From the NCBI RefSeq assembly GCF_030643905.1, contig NZ_CP121446.1, positions 2,232,001 to 2,296,000 of the forward strand: a stretch of DNA of 64,000 bases, in the 5' to 3' direction. Shown one piece after another: positions 34,004-41,902 of this stretch. This DNA is from Flavobacterium sp. IMCC34852. Its GTDB lineage: Bacteria; Bacteroidota; Bacteroidia; Flavobacteriales; Flavobacteriaceae. A model generated the notes under the pieces. That model was not told the DNA's origin. It saw only the letters and a program-made list of their open reading frames with translations, and did no database searches. The position numbers and the translations under genes are program-made. Numbering within the stretch: the first letter of the stretch is position 1; every line of letters begins with the position of its first letter.

Positions 34004-35089
34004 ATGAAGAAAATCTTTACCCTTTTATTATTAGGTAATGTGTTTTTGGGTTTTGCCCAAATACCGGCAGGTTATTACAATACTGCAACCGGAACCGGTT
34101 ACACCTTAAAAACACAACTTTTCAATATCATTAACGACCACAATGATAGAGGTTATAATCCCGGATTATACATTACTTATGAAACATCTGATATAGACAA
34201 CTATTATGAAAATAATGGAACTATGTTGGACATGTACACTGAAAACCCAACTGGAACCGAATGTGAATATGTATATGGTGGTGGTTTACAAGATGATGGT
34301 ACGTTAGGAAATGCTGAATGTCAAAGATACAACAGAGAACATTTAATACCACAATCGGTTTATAACTCTGCAACTCCTATGTACTCTGATGCTCATTGCG
34401 TTGTACCGTCTGATAAATATGTTAACGCACAAAGAGACAGTTGGCCATTTAGCAAAGTAAACAATGCGACTTCAACCTATTCCAATGGTTCAAAAAAAGG
34501 TTCTAACTTAAACTCAGGTTACTCTGCCGGTTACACCGGAACAGTTTTCGAACCGATTGACGAGTTCAAAGGAGACATCGCTCGTATGCTCTTGTATTTT
34601 GCCACTCGCTACGAAGACCAAGTAGCCGGATGGAATTACTCTATGTTCAACGGTACCAACGATCAGGTTTTTACTAATCAATCAATCAATGTACTTTTAA
34701 CTTGGCACAATAACGATCCGGTAAGTCAAAGAGAAATCGACCGAAATAATGCTATTTATGTTCGTCAAAACAACCGTAACCCTTACATTGACCATCCGGA
34801 ATATGCCATGCAAATTTGGGGTACTTTATTGAGCAACCCAACATTCAACACCACAACTACGGCCAATATTTATCCTAATCCTTCACAGGACGGAAATATA
34901 ACGGTTGAATCTCAATCAACCATTGATACTATTGAAATCATTACTATCAATGGTCAGGTTTTACAGCAAATCAAAAACCCAACTCTAAACAGTAATACTT
35001 ACACTATCAGCAATTTACCCAAAGGGTTTTACTTCGTCAAAATAGCTTCCGGCTCAGGTGCTGTGACGAAAAAAGTTTTGGTAAACTAA
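34004..35089 (+). CDS. Secreted endonuclease I with T9SS sorting domain
   Basis: The protein has 361 residues with a signal peptide (1-19, ending GFAQ). The nuclease part is the EndA/NucM type: YNREHLIPQSVYN holds the catalytic His of the beta-beta-alpha-metal fold, with CVVPSDKYVNAQRDSWPF and NRNPYIDHPEYAMQIWG following. The last 75 residues are a T9SS type A domain (IYPNPSQDGNI, then GFYFVKIASGSG). It should degrade DNA or RNA outside the cell for nutrient recovery. It is close behind the RsmB-like gene but has its own terminator. Confidence 0.88.
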   Translation: MKKIFTLLLLGNVFLGFAQIPAGYYNTATGTGYTLKTQLFNIINDHNDRGYNPGLYITYETSDIDNYYENNGTMLDMYTENPTGTECEYVYGGGLQDDGTLGNAECQRYNREHLIPQSVYNSATPMYSDAHCVVPSDKYVNAQRDSWPFSKVNNATSTYSNGSKKGSNLNSGYSAGYTGTVFEPIDEFKGDIARMLLYFATRYEDQVAGWNYSMFNGTNDQVFTNQSINVLLTWHNNDPVSQREIDRNNAIYVRQNNRNPYIDHPEYAMQIWGTLLSNPTFNTTTTANIYPNPSQDGNITVESQSTIDTIEIITINGQVLQQIKNPTLNSNTYTISNLPKGFYFVKIASGSGAVTKKVLVN

Positions 35090-35110
35090 ATTTCTCCCTA
35101 AAAATAACTT

Positions 35111-35142
35111 CAAACGCCGTTGAAATTCAACGGCGTTTTTTT
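35111..35142 (+). terminator. Rho-independent terminator
   Basis: The stem AAACGCCGTTGAA/TTCAACGGCGTTT is followed by seven T. Confidence 0.9.
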
Positions 35143-35181
35143 GTATTTCGCCGTAATTAAGCGCAGAAAACATCGTTTTCC

Positions 35182-35213
35182 TTTGATGTTTAGCGCTTCT
35201 TTTACTATCTTTC
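35182..35213 (+). promoter_or_regulatory. Promoter of the DUF349 gene
   Basis: TTTG (35182-35185) and TATCTTTC (35206-35213) are 20 bases apart, 36 bases before the start codon. Confidence 0.5.
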
Positions 35214-35249
35214 GCCCTCAAAATGTGTAACCCTTAAACATTTATACAA

Positions 35250-37490
35250 ATGTTAGAAGAAAAGAATGATAACCTGCAAGACGCAGATGGAAATGTAGTT
35301 AACGAGTCTTTAGAAACGACCACTACTGAAAATGAACCAACTACAGCCGAAGCTGAAGCCGTAGCAGAAACTGTCGAAGCAGCAGAACCCGTTGTTGTTG
35401 AAGCTGAAGTTGAAGCAACTGTTGAAGTGGTTTCAGAACCTGAAGCAGCCATGGAAGAACCTAAAGTGGAAGTGGCCGAGTTGACCGAAGCACTAAACGA
35501 AGACGAAATTGAAGTTGCGGCCGAAAAAGAAGCCTTGGTGGAAGAAACCGTGGAAATGGTGGCCGAACCCGAAGCAACTGAAGAAGAAGTGGCTGAAGAA
35601 AACGTAGTAGAATTGACCGCTGAAGAAGTAGCCGATGACACGAGTGTAACCGAACAGGCAGAGCAAACTCCGGTGCTGGAAACAAGTGATTCAGTGATGA
35701 GTGCTATTCAGGAAGTGAATGCCGAAGAAGGTGAAGATGAATCGTTAAAAGAGCGTCACGATATCCCGATGTTGGATTACGACACCTTGTCTATGGAGCA
35801 ATTGGTAGAGGAGTTGGGTAATTTAGTTGTGGTAGAAAAAGTGATGTCGGTAAAAGACCACGTGGAAGAATTGAAAAAAGCTTTCTTGTCAAAATACCAC
35901 CATTTTATCGACGAGAAGAAAGACGAATTTCACGCCGAAAACCCGGATACTACTGAAGATTTCCATTATCATTTTCCGCTTAAAATTAAATTCGACCAGT
36001 TATATACACAATACCGCGACAAGAAAAATACGCACTTTAAAAGTTTGCAAAACAACCTACAAGCCAACCTGGAAACCAGAATGGCCATTGTAGAAGAACT
36101 TAAAAACTTAATCCACAGTCAGGAAAGTATTCCGGTAACCTTAAAGAAATTTAATGACATCCGCGATCGTTGGAAAGTAGCCGGTCCTATTCCGAAAGAC
36201 AAATACAACCACGTTTGGAACAATTACCACTTTCACTTAGAGAATTTCTATGACATTCTTCATTTAGACCGTGAAGCGCGTGATTTAGATTTCAAGCACA
36301 ACTTAGAACAAAAACAAAAAATCATAGCGCGTGTTGAGGAGTTAATTCACGTGGAAGACATCAACAAAGCCTTCCGTGAATTGCAAGACTTACACCGCAT
36401 TTGGAAAGAAGACATCGGTCCGGTTTCTCGTGACCAACGTGAGGAAATTTGGAACCGCTTTAGCGAATTGACCAAACAAATGCACGACAAACGCGAAAGT
36501 TTATACGAACAATTGCGCGAAGTAGAAACGACCAATTTAGAAAAGAAAAAAGACATCATTGCTCAAATTGAGGTCTTGGCTCAAGAAAAAGTAAACTCAC
36601 ACGCTGCATGGTTAGGCCAAATTGAAAAAGTAGAAGCCTTGAGAAATCAATTCTTTGCCGCCGGAAAAGTACCTTCTGAAGTCAATGAAGACACTTGGAC
36701 AGCCTTTAAAAATGCCGTGAGAAGTTTTAATGTATTGAAAAACGCTTTCTACAAAGACATCAAAAAAGACCAAAACGATAACTTGTCTAAGAAACAAGCC
36801 TTGGTGGCCAAAGCCAATGAGTTAAAAGACAGTACCGATTTTGCCGCCACGACTCCGTTGATGAAGCAAATTCAGGAAGAATGGAAAACCATTGGTCATG
36901 TACCAAGAAAATTCTCCGACAAACTTTGGACCGAATTCAGAGCGGCTTGTAATGAGTATTTCGAGAAATTGAAAGAGCAAAAGTCTGAAGTAAATGTAGA
37001 AGAAGTAGAAGCTTTTGAAAAGAAAAAAGCCTACTTAGAAACTTTGAGAGCCTTTGAATTAGTGGGCGACCACAAAACCGACTTAGATGCCATCAAAGCG
37101 CACATCGAAACTTGGAAAAGCTTTGGTAAAGTGCCTTTTGCCCGTCGTCATGTAGAAGGAAAGTTTAATAAAATTTTAGATGCTTTATTCGAAAAATTGA
37201 GCTTAAGCAAAAAAGAAAACGAAATGACGCGTTACGCCAATCGTTTGGATAACTTGGCCAATAACGATACCCGCAAATTAGATAACGAAAAAGTATTCTT
37301 AATGCGTAAAATCGACGAAGTACAAGGCGAGATTTTCCAGTTGGAAAACAACATCCAATTCTTTGCCAATGCCAAAGCGGATAACCCAATGGTAAAAGAA
37401 GTAAAGAAAAACATCGACTTCAAAAAAGAAGAGTTGGCCACACTGAAAGAAAAGCTAAAACAACTCAGAAGTTTGAAAACAGAAGAATAA
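35250..37490 (+). CDS. DUF349 coiled-coil protein with acidic N-terminus
   Basis: The protein has 746 residues. Residues about 1-165 are a low-complexity acidic region of Glu, Val, Ala and Thr. From about 230 to 650 there are several DUF349 modules of about 70 residues, recognisable by the recurring W-K pattern (RDRWKVAGPIPKDKYNHVWN, IWKEDIGPVSRDQREEIWN, EWKTIGHVPRKFSDKLW). The end is a charged coiled coil. It is cytosolic. The function of DUF349 is not settled; links to stress and RNA or ribosome factors have been proposed for relatives. Confidence 0.85.
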   Translation: MLEEKNDNLQDADGNVVNESLETTTTENEPTTAEAEAVAETVEAAEPVVVEAEVEATVEVVSEPEAAMEEPKVEVAELTEALNEDEIEVAAEKEALVEETVEMVAEPEATEEEVAEENVVELTAEEVADDTSVTEQAEQTPVLETSDSVMSAIQEVNAEEGEDESLKERHDIPMLDYDTLSMEQLVEELGNLVVVEKVMSVKDHVEELKKAFLSKYHHFIDEKKDEFHAENPDTTEDFHYHFPLKIKFDQLYTQYRDKKNTHFKSLQNNLQANLETRMAIVEELKNLIHSQESIPVTLKKFNDIRDRWKVAGPIPKDKYNHVWNNYHFHLENFYDILHLDREARDLDFKHNLEQKQKIIARVEELIHVEDINKAFRELQDLHRIWKEDIGPVSRDQREEIWNRFSELTKQMHDKRESLYEQLREVETTNLEKKKDIIAQIEVLAQEKVNSHAAWLGQIEKVEALRNQFFAAGKVPSEVNEDTWTAFKNAVRSFNVLKNAFYKDIKKDQNDNLSKKQALVAKANELKDSTDFAATTPLMKQIQEEWKTIGHVPRKFSDKLWTEFRAACNEYFEKLKEQKSEVNVEEVEAFEKKKAYLETLRAFELVGDHKTDLDAIKAHIETWKSFGKVPFARRHVEGKFNKILDALFEKLSLSKKENEMTRYANRLDNLANNDTRKLDNEKVFLMRKIDEVQGEIFQLENNIQFFANAKADNPMVKEVKKNIDFKKEELATLKEKLKQLRSLKTEE

Positions 37491-37491
37491 C

Positions 37492-37525
37492 AAAAAAGCC
37501 TCGATAATTCGAGGCTTTTTTTATT
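37492..37525. terminator. Bidirectional terminator
   Basis: The stem AAAAAAGCCTCGA/TCGAGGCTTTTTT lies between the convergent DUF349 and pyrB genes. Confidence 0.9.
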
Positions 37526-38450
37526 GCTGTATTTTAGAAGCTAAGAGATAAATCACCGCCATTCGTATCGCCACGCCGTTCTCGACTTGGTCCAGAATCA
37601 CCGACTGCTGAGAATCGGCTACGTCTGAAGTGATTTCGACACCTCGGTTAATTGGTCCGGGGTGCATGATGACGATTTCTTTGTTGAGGGAATCCAGTAA
37701 GGCTTTGTCAACACCATATTGTTGGGCGTATTCACGGGTCGATGGGAAATAGTTCACATCCATTCTTTCATTCTGCACGCGAAGCATGTTCGCTACATCG
37801 CACCATTCTAAGGCTTTTCTCAAATTTGGTTCTACCGTTACCCCAAGACTTTCAATGTATTTGGGGATTAAGGTTTTGGGGCCGCACACTTTGACTTCAG
37901 CTCCTTGCATTTGTAAAGCGTAGATGTTGGATAAGGCTACTCTCGAGTGCAATATATCGCCTACGATGACTACCTTCTTTCCGCCTACTTCGCCCAGTCG
38001 TTCTCGGATAGAATAACTGTCGAGCAAACCTTGTGTCGGGTGTTCGTGGGCACCGTCTCCGGCGTTGATGATACTGGCTTTGACATTTTGTGACAAGAAG
38101 TAAGCCGCACCCGGATTGGCGTGACGCATCACCACCATATCCACTTTCATCGATAAAATATTGTTTACAGTATCAATCAATGTTTCTCCTTTTTTCACAG
38201 AGGATTGTGCTGCCGAAAAACTAATCACATCGGCAGAGAGTCGTTTTTGCGCCAATTCAAAAGAGAGTTTGGTACGCGTACTGTTCTCAAAAAAGATATT
38301 GGCAATGGTAATGTCGCGCAGCGAAGGCACTTTCTTAATCGGGCGGTTAATCACTTCTTTGAAATGATCGGCCGTCTCAAAAATCAAGTCGATGTCTTGC
38401 TTTTGCAGGTATTTAATCCCTAGTAAATGGTTGACTGACAGTTCGGACAT
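37521..38450 (-). CDS. pyrB: Aspartate carbamoyltransferase catalytic subunit
   Basis: This 309-residue enzyme has the carbamoyl-phosphate motif FFENSTRTKLSFE, the HPTQGLLDSYSI loop, and the aspartate-binding region MHPGPINRGVEI. It commits aspartate and carbamoyl phosphate to pyrimidine synthesis. No regulatory subunit gene (pyrI) is seen in the window. It follows pyrR on the same strand, but a 7-mer repeat array fills the 110-base gap between them. Confidence 0.93.
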   Translation of the reverse strand: MSELSVNHLLGIKYLQKQDIDLIFETADHFKEVINRPIKKVPSLRDITIANIFFENSTRTKLSFELAQKRLSADVISFSAAQSSVKKGETLIDTVNNILSMKVDMVVMRHANPGAAYFLSQNVKASIINAGDGAHEHPTQGLLDSYSIRERLGEVGGKKVVIVGDILHSRVALSNIYALQMQGAEVKVCGPKTLIPKYIESLGVTVEPNLRKALEWCDVANMLRVQNERMDVNYFPSTREYAQQYGVDKALLDSLNKEIVIMHPGPINRGVEITSDVADSQQSVILDQVENGVAIRMAVIYLLASKIQQ

Positions 38451-38458
38451 TTTTTAGT

Positions 38459-38556
38459 TGTAAGTTGTATGTTATTATGTTGTATGTTGTTGTCTCTGCT
38501 ACACTTCGTACTTCGTATTTTGTACTTCGTACTTTTCCCTTTTCCCTTATCCCTTT
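38459..38556. repeat. Heptamer-word array inside the pyrR-pyrB gap
   Basis: Tandem or near-tandem 7-mers fill the gap: AGTTGTA, ATGTTGT, GTACTTC and TTCCCTT types (for example GTACTTCGTATTTTGTACTT and CCCTTTTCCCTTATCCC). The same word types build the larger arrays at 39325-39756 and 44134-44387. Confidence 0.75.
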
Positions 38557-38560
38557 TGAC

Positions 38561-39094
38561 TTATACCAAGTACACCGCATCTTCTCCATCCTTCTCGCTC
38601 CAGCATACTTTTACTTTTTCATCCTGAATGGCATCTACCTGGCGACCGCGGTAATCGGGTTGTATGGGCAAATGGCGGCTGAATCTTCTATCAATGAGTA
38701 CCAAAAGTTCTACTTCTGACGGTCGGCCAAAGGACTGCACGGCGGTTAAGGCCGCATTGATACTTCTTCCGGTGAATAGCACATCGTCTATAAAAACCAC
38801 TTTTTTATCTTCGACTAAAAAATCAATCTGTGTCTTGTTGGCTTCCAATTGCTTTTCGCCCCGACGGAAATCATCGCGGAAAAAAGTGATGTCTAAGAAA
38901 CCTAACTTTACGTCTTTAATTTGGTAATCGTTTTCCAATAAGGCCTTGATGCGGTTGGCCAAATAAGTGCCTCGCGGTTGTATGCCTATTAAAACGGTAT
39001 TGGAAAAATCGAGGTGGTTTTCGATTAACTGACAAGCCAAACGATGGAGTATGATATTGACTTCTTTGGAAGTGAGCAATACTTTTTGACTCAT
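38561..39094 (-). CDS. pyrR: PyrR: pyr regulator / uracil phosphoribosyltransferase
   Basis: The protein has 177 residues. The PRPP-binding loop is VVFIDDVLFTGRSI, and the N-terminal region LIGIQPRGTYLANRI and the LVLIDRRFSRHLPIQPDYRG segment are typical of PyrR. In Bacillus this protein binds pyr mRNA leaders to control attenuation and has weak uracil phosphoribosyltransferase activity. Location next to pyrB supports the name. I found no clear PyrR-binding anti-antiterminator in the short gaps, so RNA regulation here is unproven. Confidence 0.88.
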   Translation of the reverse strand: MSQKVLLTSKEVNIILHRLACQLIENHLDFSNTVLIGIQPRGTYLANRIKALLENDYQIKDVKLGFLDITFFRDDFRRGEKQLEANKTQIDFLVEDKKVVFIDDVLFTGRSINAALTAVQSFGRPSEVELLVLIDRRFSRHLPIQPDYRGRQVDAIQDEKVKVCWSEKDGEDAVYLV

Positions 39095-39153
39095 GGTAGT
39101 GTTGTTTGGGTGGTAAAAGTAGGGATTTTTTTTAAGCGAGGCAAATTAGTTTT

Positions 39154-39185
39154 AGTGGTCAGTGGTCAGTGGTCAGTGGTCAGTG
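39154..39185. repeat. GTGGTCA heptamer tandem repeat
   Basis: Four perfect copies of the 7-mer AGTGGTC plus four bases occur here. Shorter runs of the same word occur at 51509-51533 and 55595-55611. Confidence 0.9.
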
Positions 39186-39205
39186 CATATATGTGTAAGA
39201 CCATT

Positions 39206-39319
39206 GTGCATACTTTTTCGTTTTGAAAATTATGCACTCAAATTGGTTGCATACTTTTCGGATTTGAAAAACATGCACACGAAATGAGTGCATACTTTTC
39301 GGATTTGAAAAACATGCAC
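39206..39319. repeat. Array of three 32-bp hairpin units
   Basis: Units at 39206-39237, 39246-39278 and 39288-39319 all have GTGCAT...ATGCAC ends and an inner TTTTC/GAAAA stem, so each can fold on itself (11 of 13 pairs, 6-base loop). Two kinds of 8-9-base spacer alternate (TCAAATTG and ACGAAATGA). The same array, with four units, occurs in the second copy at 43974-44128. Confidence 0.85.
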
Positions 39320-39324
39320 TCAAT

Positions 39325-39756
39325 CCCCTTATCCCTTATCCCTTCGTAATTCGTAATTCGTAATTTCTTCTCCCTTCGTACCTCGTACTTCTAACTTCGT
39401 ACTTCCCTTATCCCTTATCCCTTATCCGTAATTCGTAATTCGTAATTTCTTCTCCCTTCGTACCTCGTACTTCCAACTTCGTACTTCCCTTATCCCTTAT
39501 CCCTTTTCCGTAATTCGTAATTCATAATTCGTAATTTCTTCTCCCTTCGTACCTCGTACTTCTAACTTCGTACTTCCCTTATCCCTTATCCCTTCGTAAT
39601 TCGTAATTCGTAATTTCTTCTCCCTTCGTACCTCGTACTTCTAACTTCGTACTTCCCTTTTCCCTTATCCCTCTTCCCTTATCCCTTCGTAATTCGTAAT
39701 TTCTTCTCCCTTCGTACCTCGTACTTCCAACTTCGTACTTCCCTTATCCCTTATCC
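39325..39756. repeat. Large heptamer-word array
   Basis: About 430 bases consist of 7-base words in runs: CCCTTAT, TTCGTAA, TTCTCCC, CGTACCT, CGTACTT and CTAACTT. They are organised as about five copies of an 80-90-base higher-order unit. Each word block has period 7, and words mutate into one another (TTCGTAA to TTCATAA, CTAACTT to CCAACTT). No open frame or promoter stands out. The gene pair begins 84 bases later. Confidence 0.9.
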
Positions 39757-39839
39757 TCAAACGATTCCAAAAAACCAGTATTAAAATTGTAATTATTTTT
39801 TTATACTTTTAACCAACCAACATCCAAAAAACATCAATC

Positions 39840-40178
39840 ATGAAATTAGTAAATCCTTACCTCCTTGCCATAATTTTAGGACTTGCCATACCATTTATTC
39901 CGGAGATGGAACCTTTTCCAATAATTCTTGGCATCATCTATTTCATTTGTGGCAGCCTATTCGGCTTTGTTTGGCCAAAACCATCATGGCGATGGGGAAT
40001 ATGGATTACCGGACCTATGACTGTTTTGCTATTGCTCAGTGTTCTTTTTGCCGGGCAAGTGGACGTGTTTTTAAAAAAGGATTTACCTTTACTCTTGCTT
40101 GCCATAACCACTACAGGCTTGGGAAGTTTTCTTTTTGCCAGGTTGAAAAATAAACGTACTACAGAAATTAAAAAATAA
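39840..40178 (+). CDS. Small membrane protein upstream of LRR lipoprotein (copy 1)
   Basis: The protein has 112 residues with four hydrophobic segments (about 7-21, 27-46, 52-70, 78-97), a WPKPSWRW turn between the second and third, and a basic tail. It lies 7 bases before the LRR lipoprotein gene, so the two form a pair. A copy differing at about six residues is at 44471. I do not recognise the family. The constant pairing suggests it may help export or anchor the lipoprotein, which is inference. Confidence 0.7.
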   Translation: MKLVNPYLLAIILGLAIPFIPEMEPFPIILGIIYFICGSLFGFVWPKPSWRWGIWITGPMTVLLLLSVLFAGQVDVFLKKDLPLLLLAITTTGLGSFLFARLKNKRTTEIKK

Positions 40179-40185
40179 AATTATA

Positions 40186-41334
40186 ATGAAAATATCCTAT
40201 GCGCTTGCCGTTTGTTTTTTATCCCTATTGTTTATAGGCTGTTCCGATGATGGTGACAGCGGTGCCGGAATTGTGAATACCGATCCTAACTGCAGCAGAA
40301 TCGTAAATATACCCGATGCTAATTTTAAAGCTAAACTCGTGGCAGGCGGTTATTTAACTTGTGTTAACTTAGATGGAAGTACGACCATTGACGCAAACGG
40401 AGATGGTGAAATTCAAGTTTGTGAAGCTGAAAAAGTCGGTAGTTTGACCATTGACCAAGCCGATATCAATTCGATAGAAGGTATTTTGGAGTTCAGAAAC
40501 ATCCAGACACTCTCTTTCAAATATAACAATATTAGTGAGGCCCTAGATTTAAGAAGCCTAAAGCGCCTTGTGAATGTATACCTTACTGATAATGAAATTC
40601 CATCTTTGAATGTTACCGGGTTAAAGCGATTAGAAAATCTTTTCTGTGATGGAAATAATTTGCAAAGTCTGAGTGTTAAATCGCTAACGGCACTTAAAAC
40701 ACTCTATTGTCAGTTTAACGAAATCACTAACTTGAATATAGAGGGTGCTGTAAATCTAACGGTATTGCGCATCTACCAAAATAATATTTCAACTTTAAAC
40801 GTAAGCCATCTTTCAGACCTTTTGCAACTTTATACCTCGGATAATCTTTTGACTAATTTAGATCTTAGCGGACTTACACTACTTCAAAATGTCAATTGCG
40901 ATTCAAATAACTTGCAAACATTGAACGCCACGGGCTGCGTTAGTCTCTCGGATTTGGAATGTGGGCAAAACAACTTAACCCAACTCAATCTTTCGGGTTG
41001 CACCAATCTTAGCTACCTGAGGTGTAGTACCAATAACCTTACTTCACTTGATTTTAATGGTCTTCCCAATCTTGTTATTGCAGCTTGTAATGGCAACCAA
41101 TTCGTTACCATTGATATAAGGAATTGTGTGGTAATGAATTCTTTTGACGTGAGTTTTAATCCCAATCTTCAAACACTAATCGTTAAAAATGGAAGCATGG
41201 CGCCACAAGGAATTAGTATTTACCAATGTCCCTCTCTTACCAACATATGCTGCGATGCCGATGAACAACAAGAAATTATAAATGACATACAAACCTATGG
41301 GTATAACTGCACTGTAGTGACTAATTGTTTTTAA
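40186..41334 (+). CDS. Leucine-rich-repeat lipoprotein (copy 1)
   Basis: This 382-residue lipoprotein has a signal ending in LLFIGC, then an acidic linker. An N-terminal segment typical of Flavobacterium LRR proteins (IPDANFKAKL) follows, then a calcium-loop-like DANGDGEIQVCEA. About eleven LRRs of 20-24 residues follow (for example LENLFCDGNNLQSL, LYCQFNEITNLNI, LECGQNNLTQLNLSGCTNL). Repeated Cys and Asn mark the inner face of the solenoid. It is probably a surface-exposed binding protein. Its copy at 44817 differs mostly in the C-terminal repeats. Confidence 0.85.
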   Translation: MKISYALAVCFLSLLFIGCSDDGDSGAGIVNTDPNCSRIVNIPDANFKAKLVAGGYLTCVNLDGSTTIDANGDGEIQVCEAEKVGSLTIDQADINSIEGILEFRNIQTLSFKYNNISEALDLRSLKRLVNVYLTDNEIPSLNVTGLKRLENLFCDGNNLQSLSVKSLTALKTLYCQFNEITNLNIEGAVNLTVLRIYQNNISTLNVSHLSDLLQLYTSDNLLTNLDLSGLTLLQNVNCDSNNLQTLNATGCVSLSDLECGQNNLTQLNLSGCTNLSYLRCSTNNLTSLDFNGLPNLVIAACNGNQFVTIDIRNCVVMNSFDVSFNPNLQTLIVKNGSMAPQGISIYQCPSLTNICCDADEQQEIINDIQTYGYNCTVVTNCF

Positions 41335-41366
41335 GATTATACACCCGGTTCCAAAACTATAAAACC

Positions 41367-41393
41367 GCCCAAGCTCTCCCTTGGGCTTTTTTT
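41367..41393 (+). terminator. Terminator of LRR gene copy 1
   Basis: The stem GCCCAAG/CTTGGGC with a CTCTCC loop is followed by seven T. It is conserved in the second copy. Confidence 0.85.
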
Positions 41394-41419
41394 AAAACCT
41401 CTTGTAGCATTTTTGCCTA

Positions 41420-41536
41420 TTTCTTCTCCCTTCGTACCTCGTACTTCCAACTTCGTAATTCATAATTCGTAATTCGTAATTTCTTCTCCCTTCGTACCTC
41501 GTACCTCTAACTTCGTACTTCCCTACTCTTCCCAAT
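41420..41536. repeat. Heptamer-word array
   Basis: The same words as at 39325-39756 (TTCTCCC, CGTACCT, CCAACTT, TTCGTAA, ATAATTC) continue downstream of LRR copy 1. Confidence 0.85.
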
Positions 41537-41573
41537 TCCTACAAAAAAACACCCCATTCCCACCCTTAAAAAA

Positions 41574-41661
41574 ACTGAGCCTGACAAATCTTCAAAATCA
41601 TCAGGACGAATTAATCAACTGAGCCTGATGAATTGACAAAATCATCCTGATGAATTGATTG
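41574..41661. repeat. 44-bp direct repeat, two diverged copies
   Basis: Both copies start ACTGAGCCTGA and contain CAAAATCATC. They also carry CATCAGG/CCTGATG inverted words, so hairpins are possible. This repeat type is distinct from the 7-mer arrays. Confidence 0.6.
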
Positions 41662-41803
41662 TTTCATCAGGTACTTTCTGAGGCCTTGTATTTACTGGGG
41701 CTCCCGAGGGGTAAAATGGCATTTTGGGGTAAATAGCGATAGGTTAATTTTGTAAGAATCGATAAAAGCGTATTGGGTTGGTATAAGAACTGAAATTTAC
41801 ACC

Positions 41804-41860
41804 GATAAACGGATTTTTTTCCGAAAAAAGAGCTCCATTGAACGAGATTATTTATATTTA
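41804..41860 (+). promoter_or_regulatory. Upstream segment and -7 box shared with 46150-46207
   Basis: GATAAACGGATTTTTTT (41804) and, about 40 bases on, GATTATTTATATTTA match the segment before the AbiJ-like gene. TATATTTA (41853-41860) is the probable -7 element for the decarboxylase gene. Confidence 0.5.
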
Positions 41861-41902
41861 AGGAATGAAGTTTAAGAAACTAATTTATCAAACCCAATTG
41901 CC

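Larger units (their letters stand above)
39202..41421 (+). repeat. Segmental duplication, copy 1
   Basis: This block contains the hairpin array, heptamer array, 112-aa membrane protein gene, LRR lipoprotein gene and terminator, and ends near CCTCTTGTAGCATTTTTGCC. It is repeated at 43971-46053 in the same orientation. The copies are near-identical through the gene starts and diverge in the heptamer array (432 versus 254 bp) and in the 3' half of the LRR gene. Confidence 0.9.

Noticed and set aside
35234..35641. Ser/Ala/Thr-rich minus-strand open frame
   Set aside because: It is the antisense mirror of the Glu/Val/Ala-rich start of the DUF349 gene, caused by its low complexity.
38451..39130. 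PyrR-binding attenuator
   Set aside because: No anti-antiterminator/terminator pair was visible in the short, repeat-filled gaps around pyrR and pyrB.
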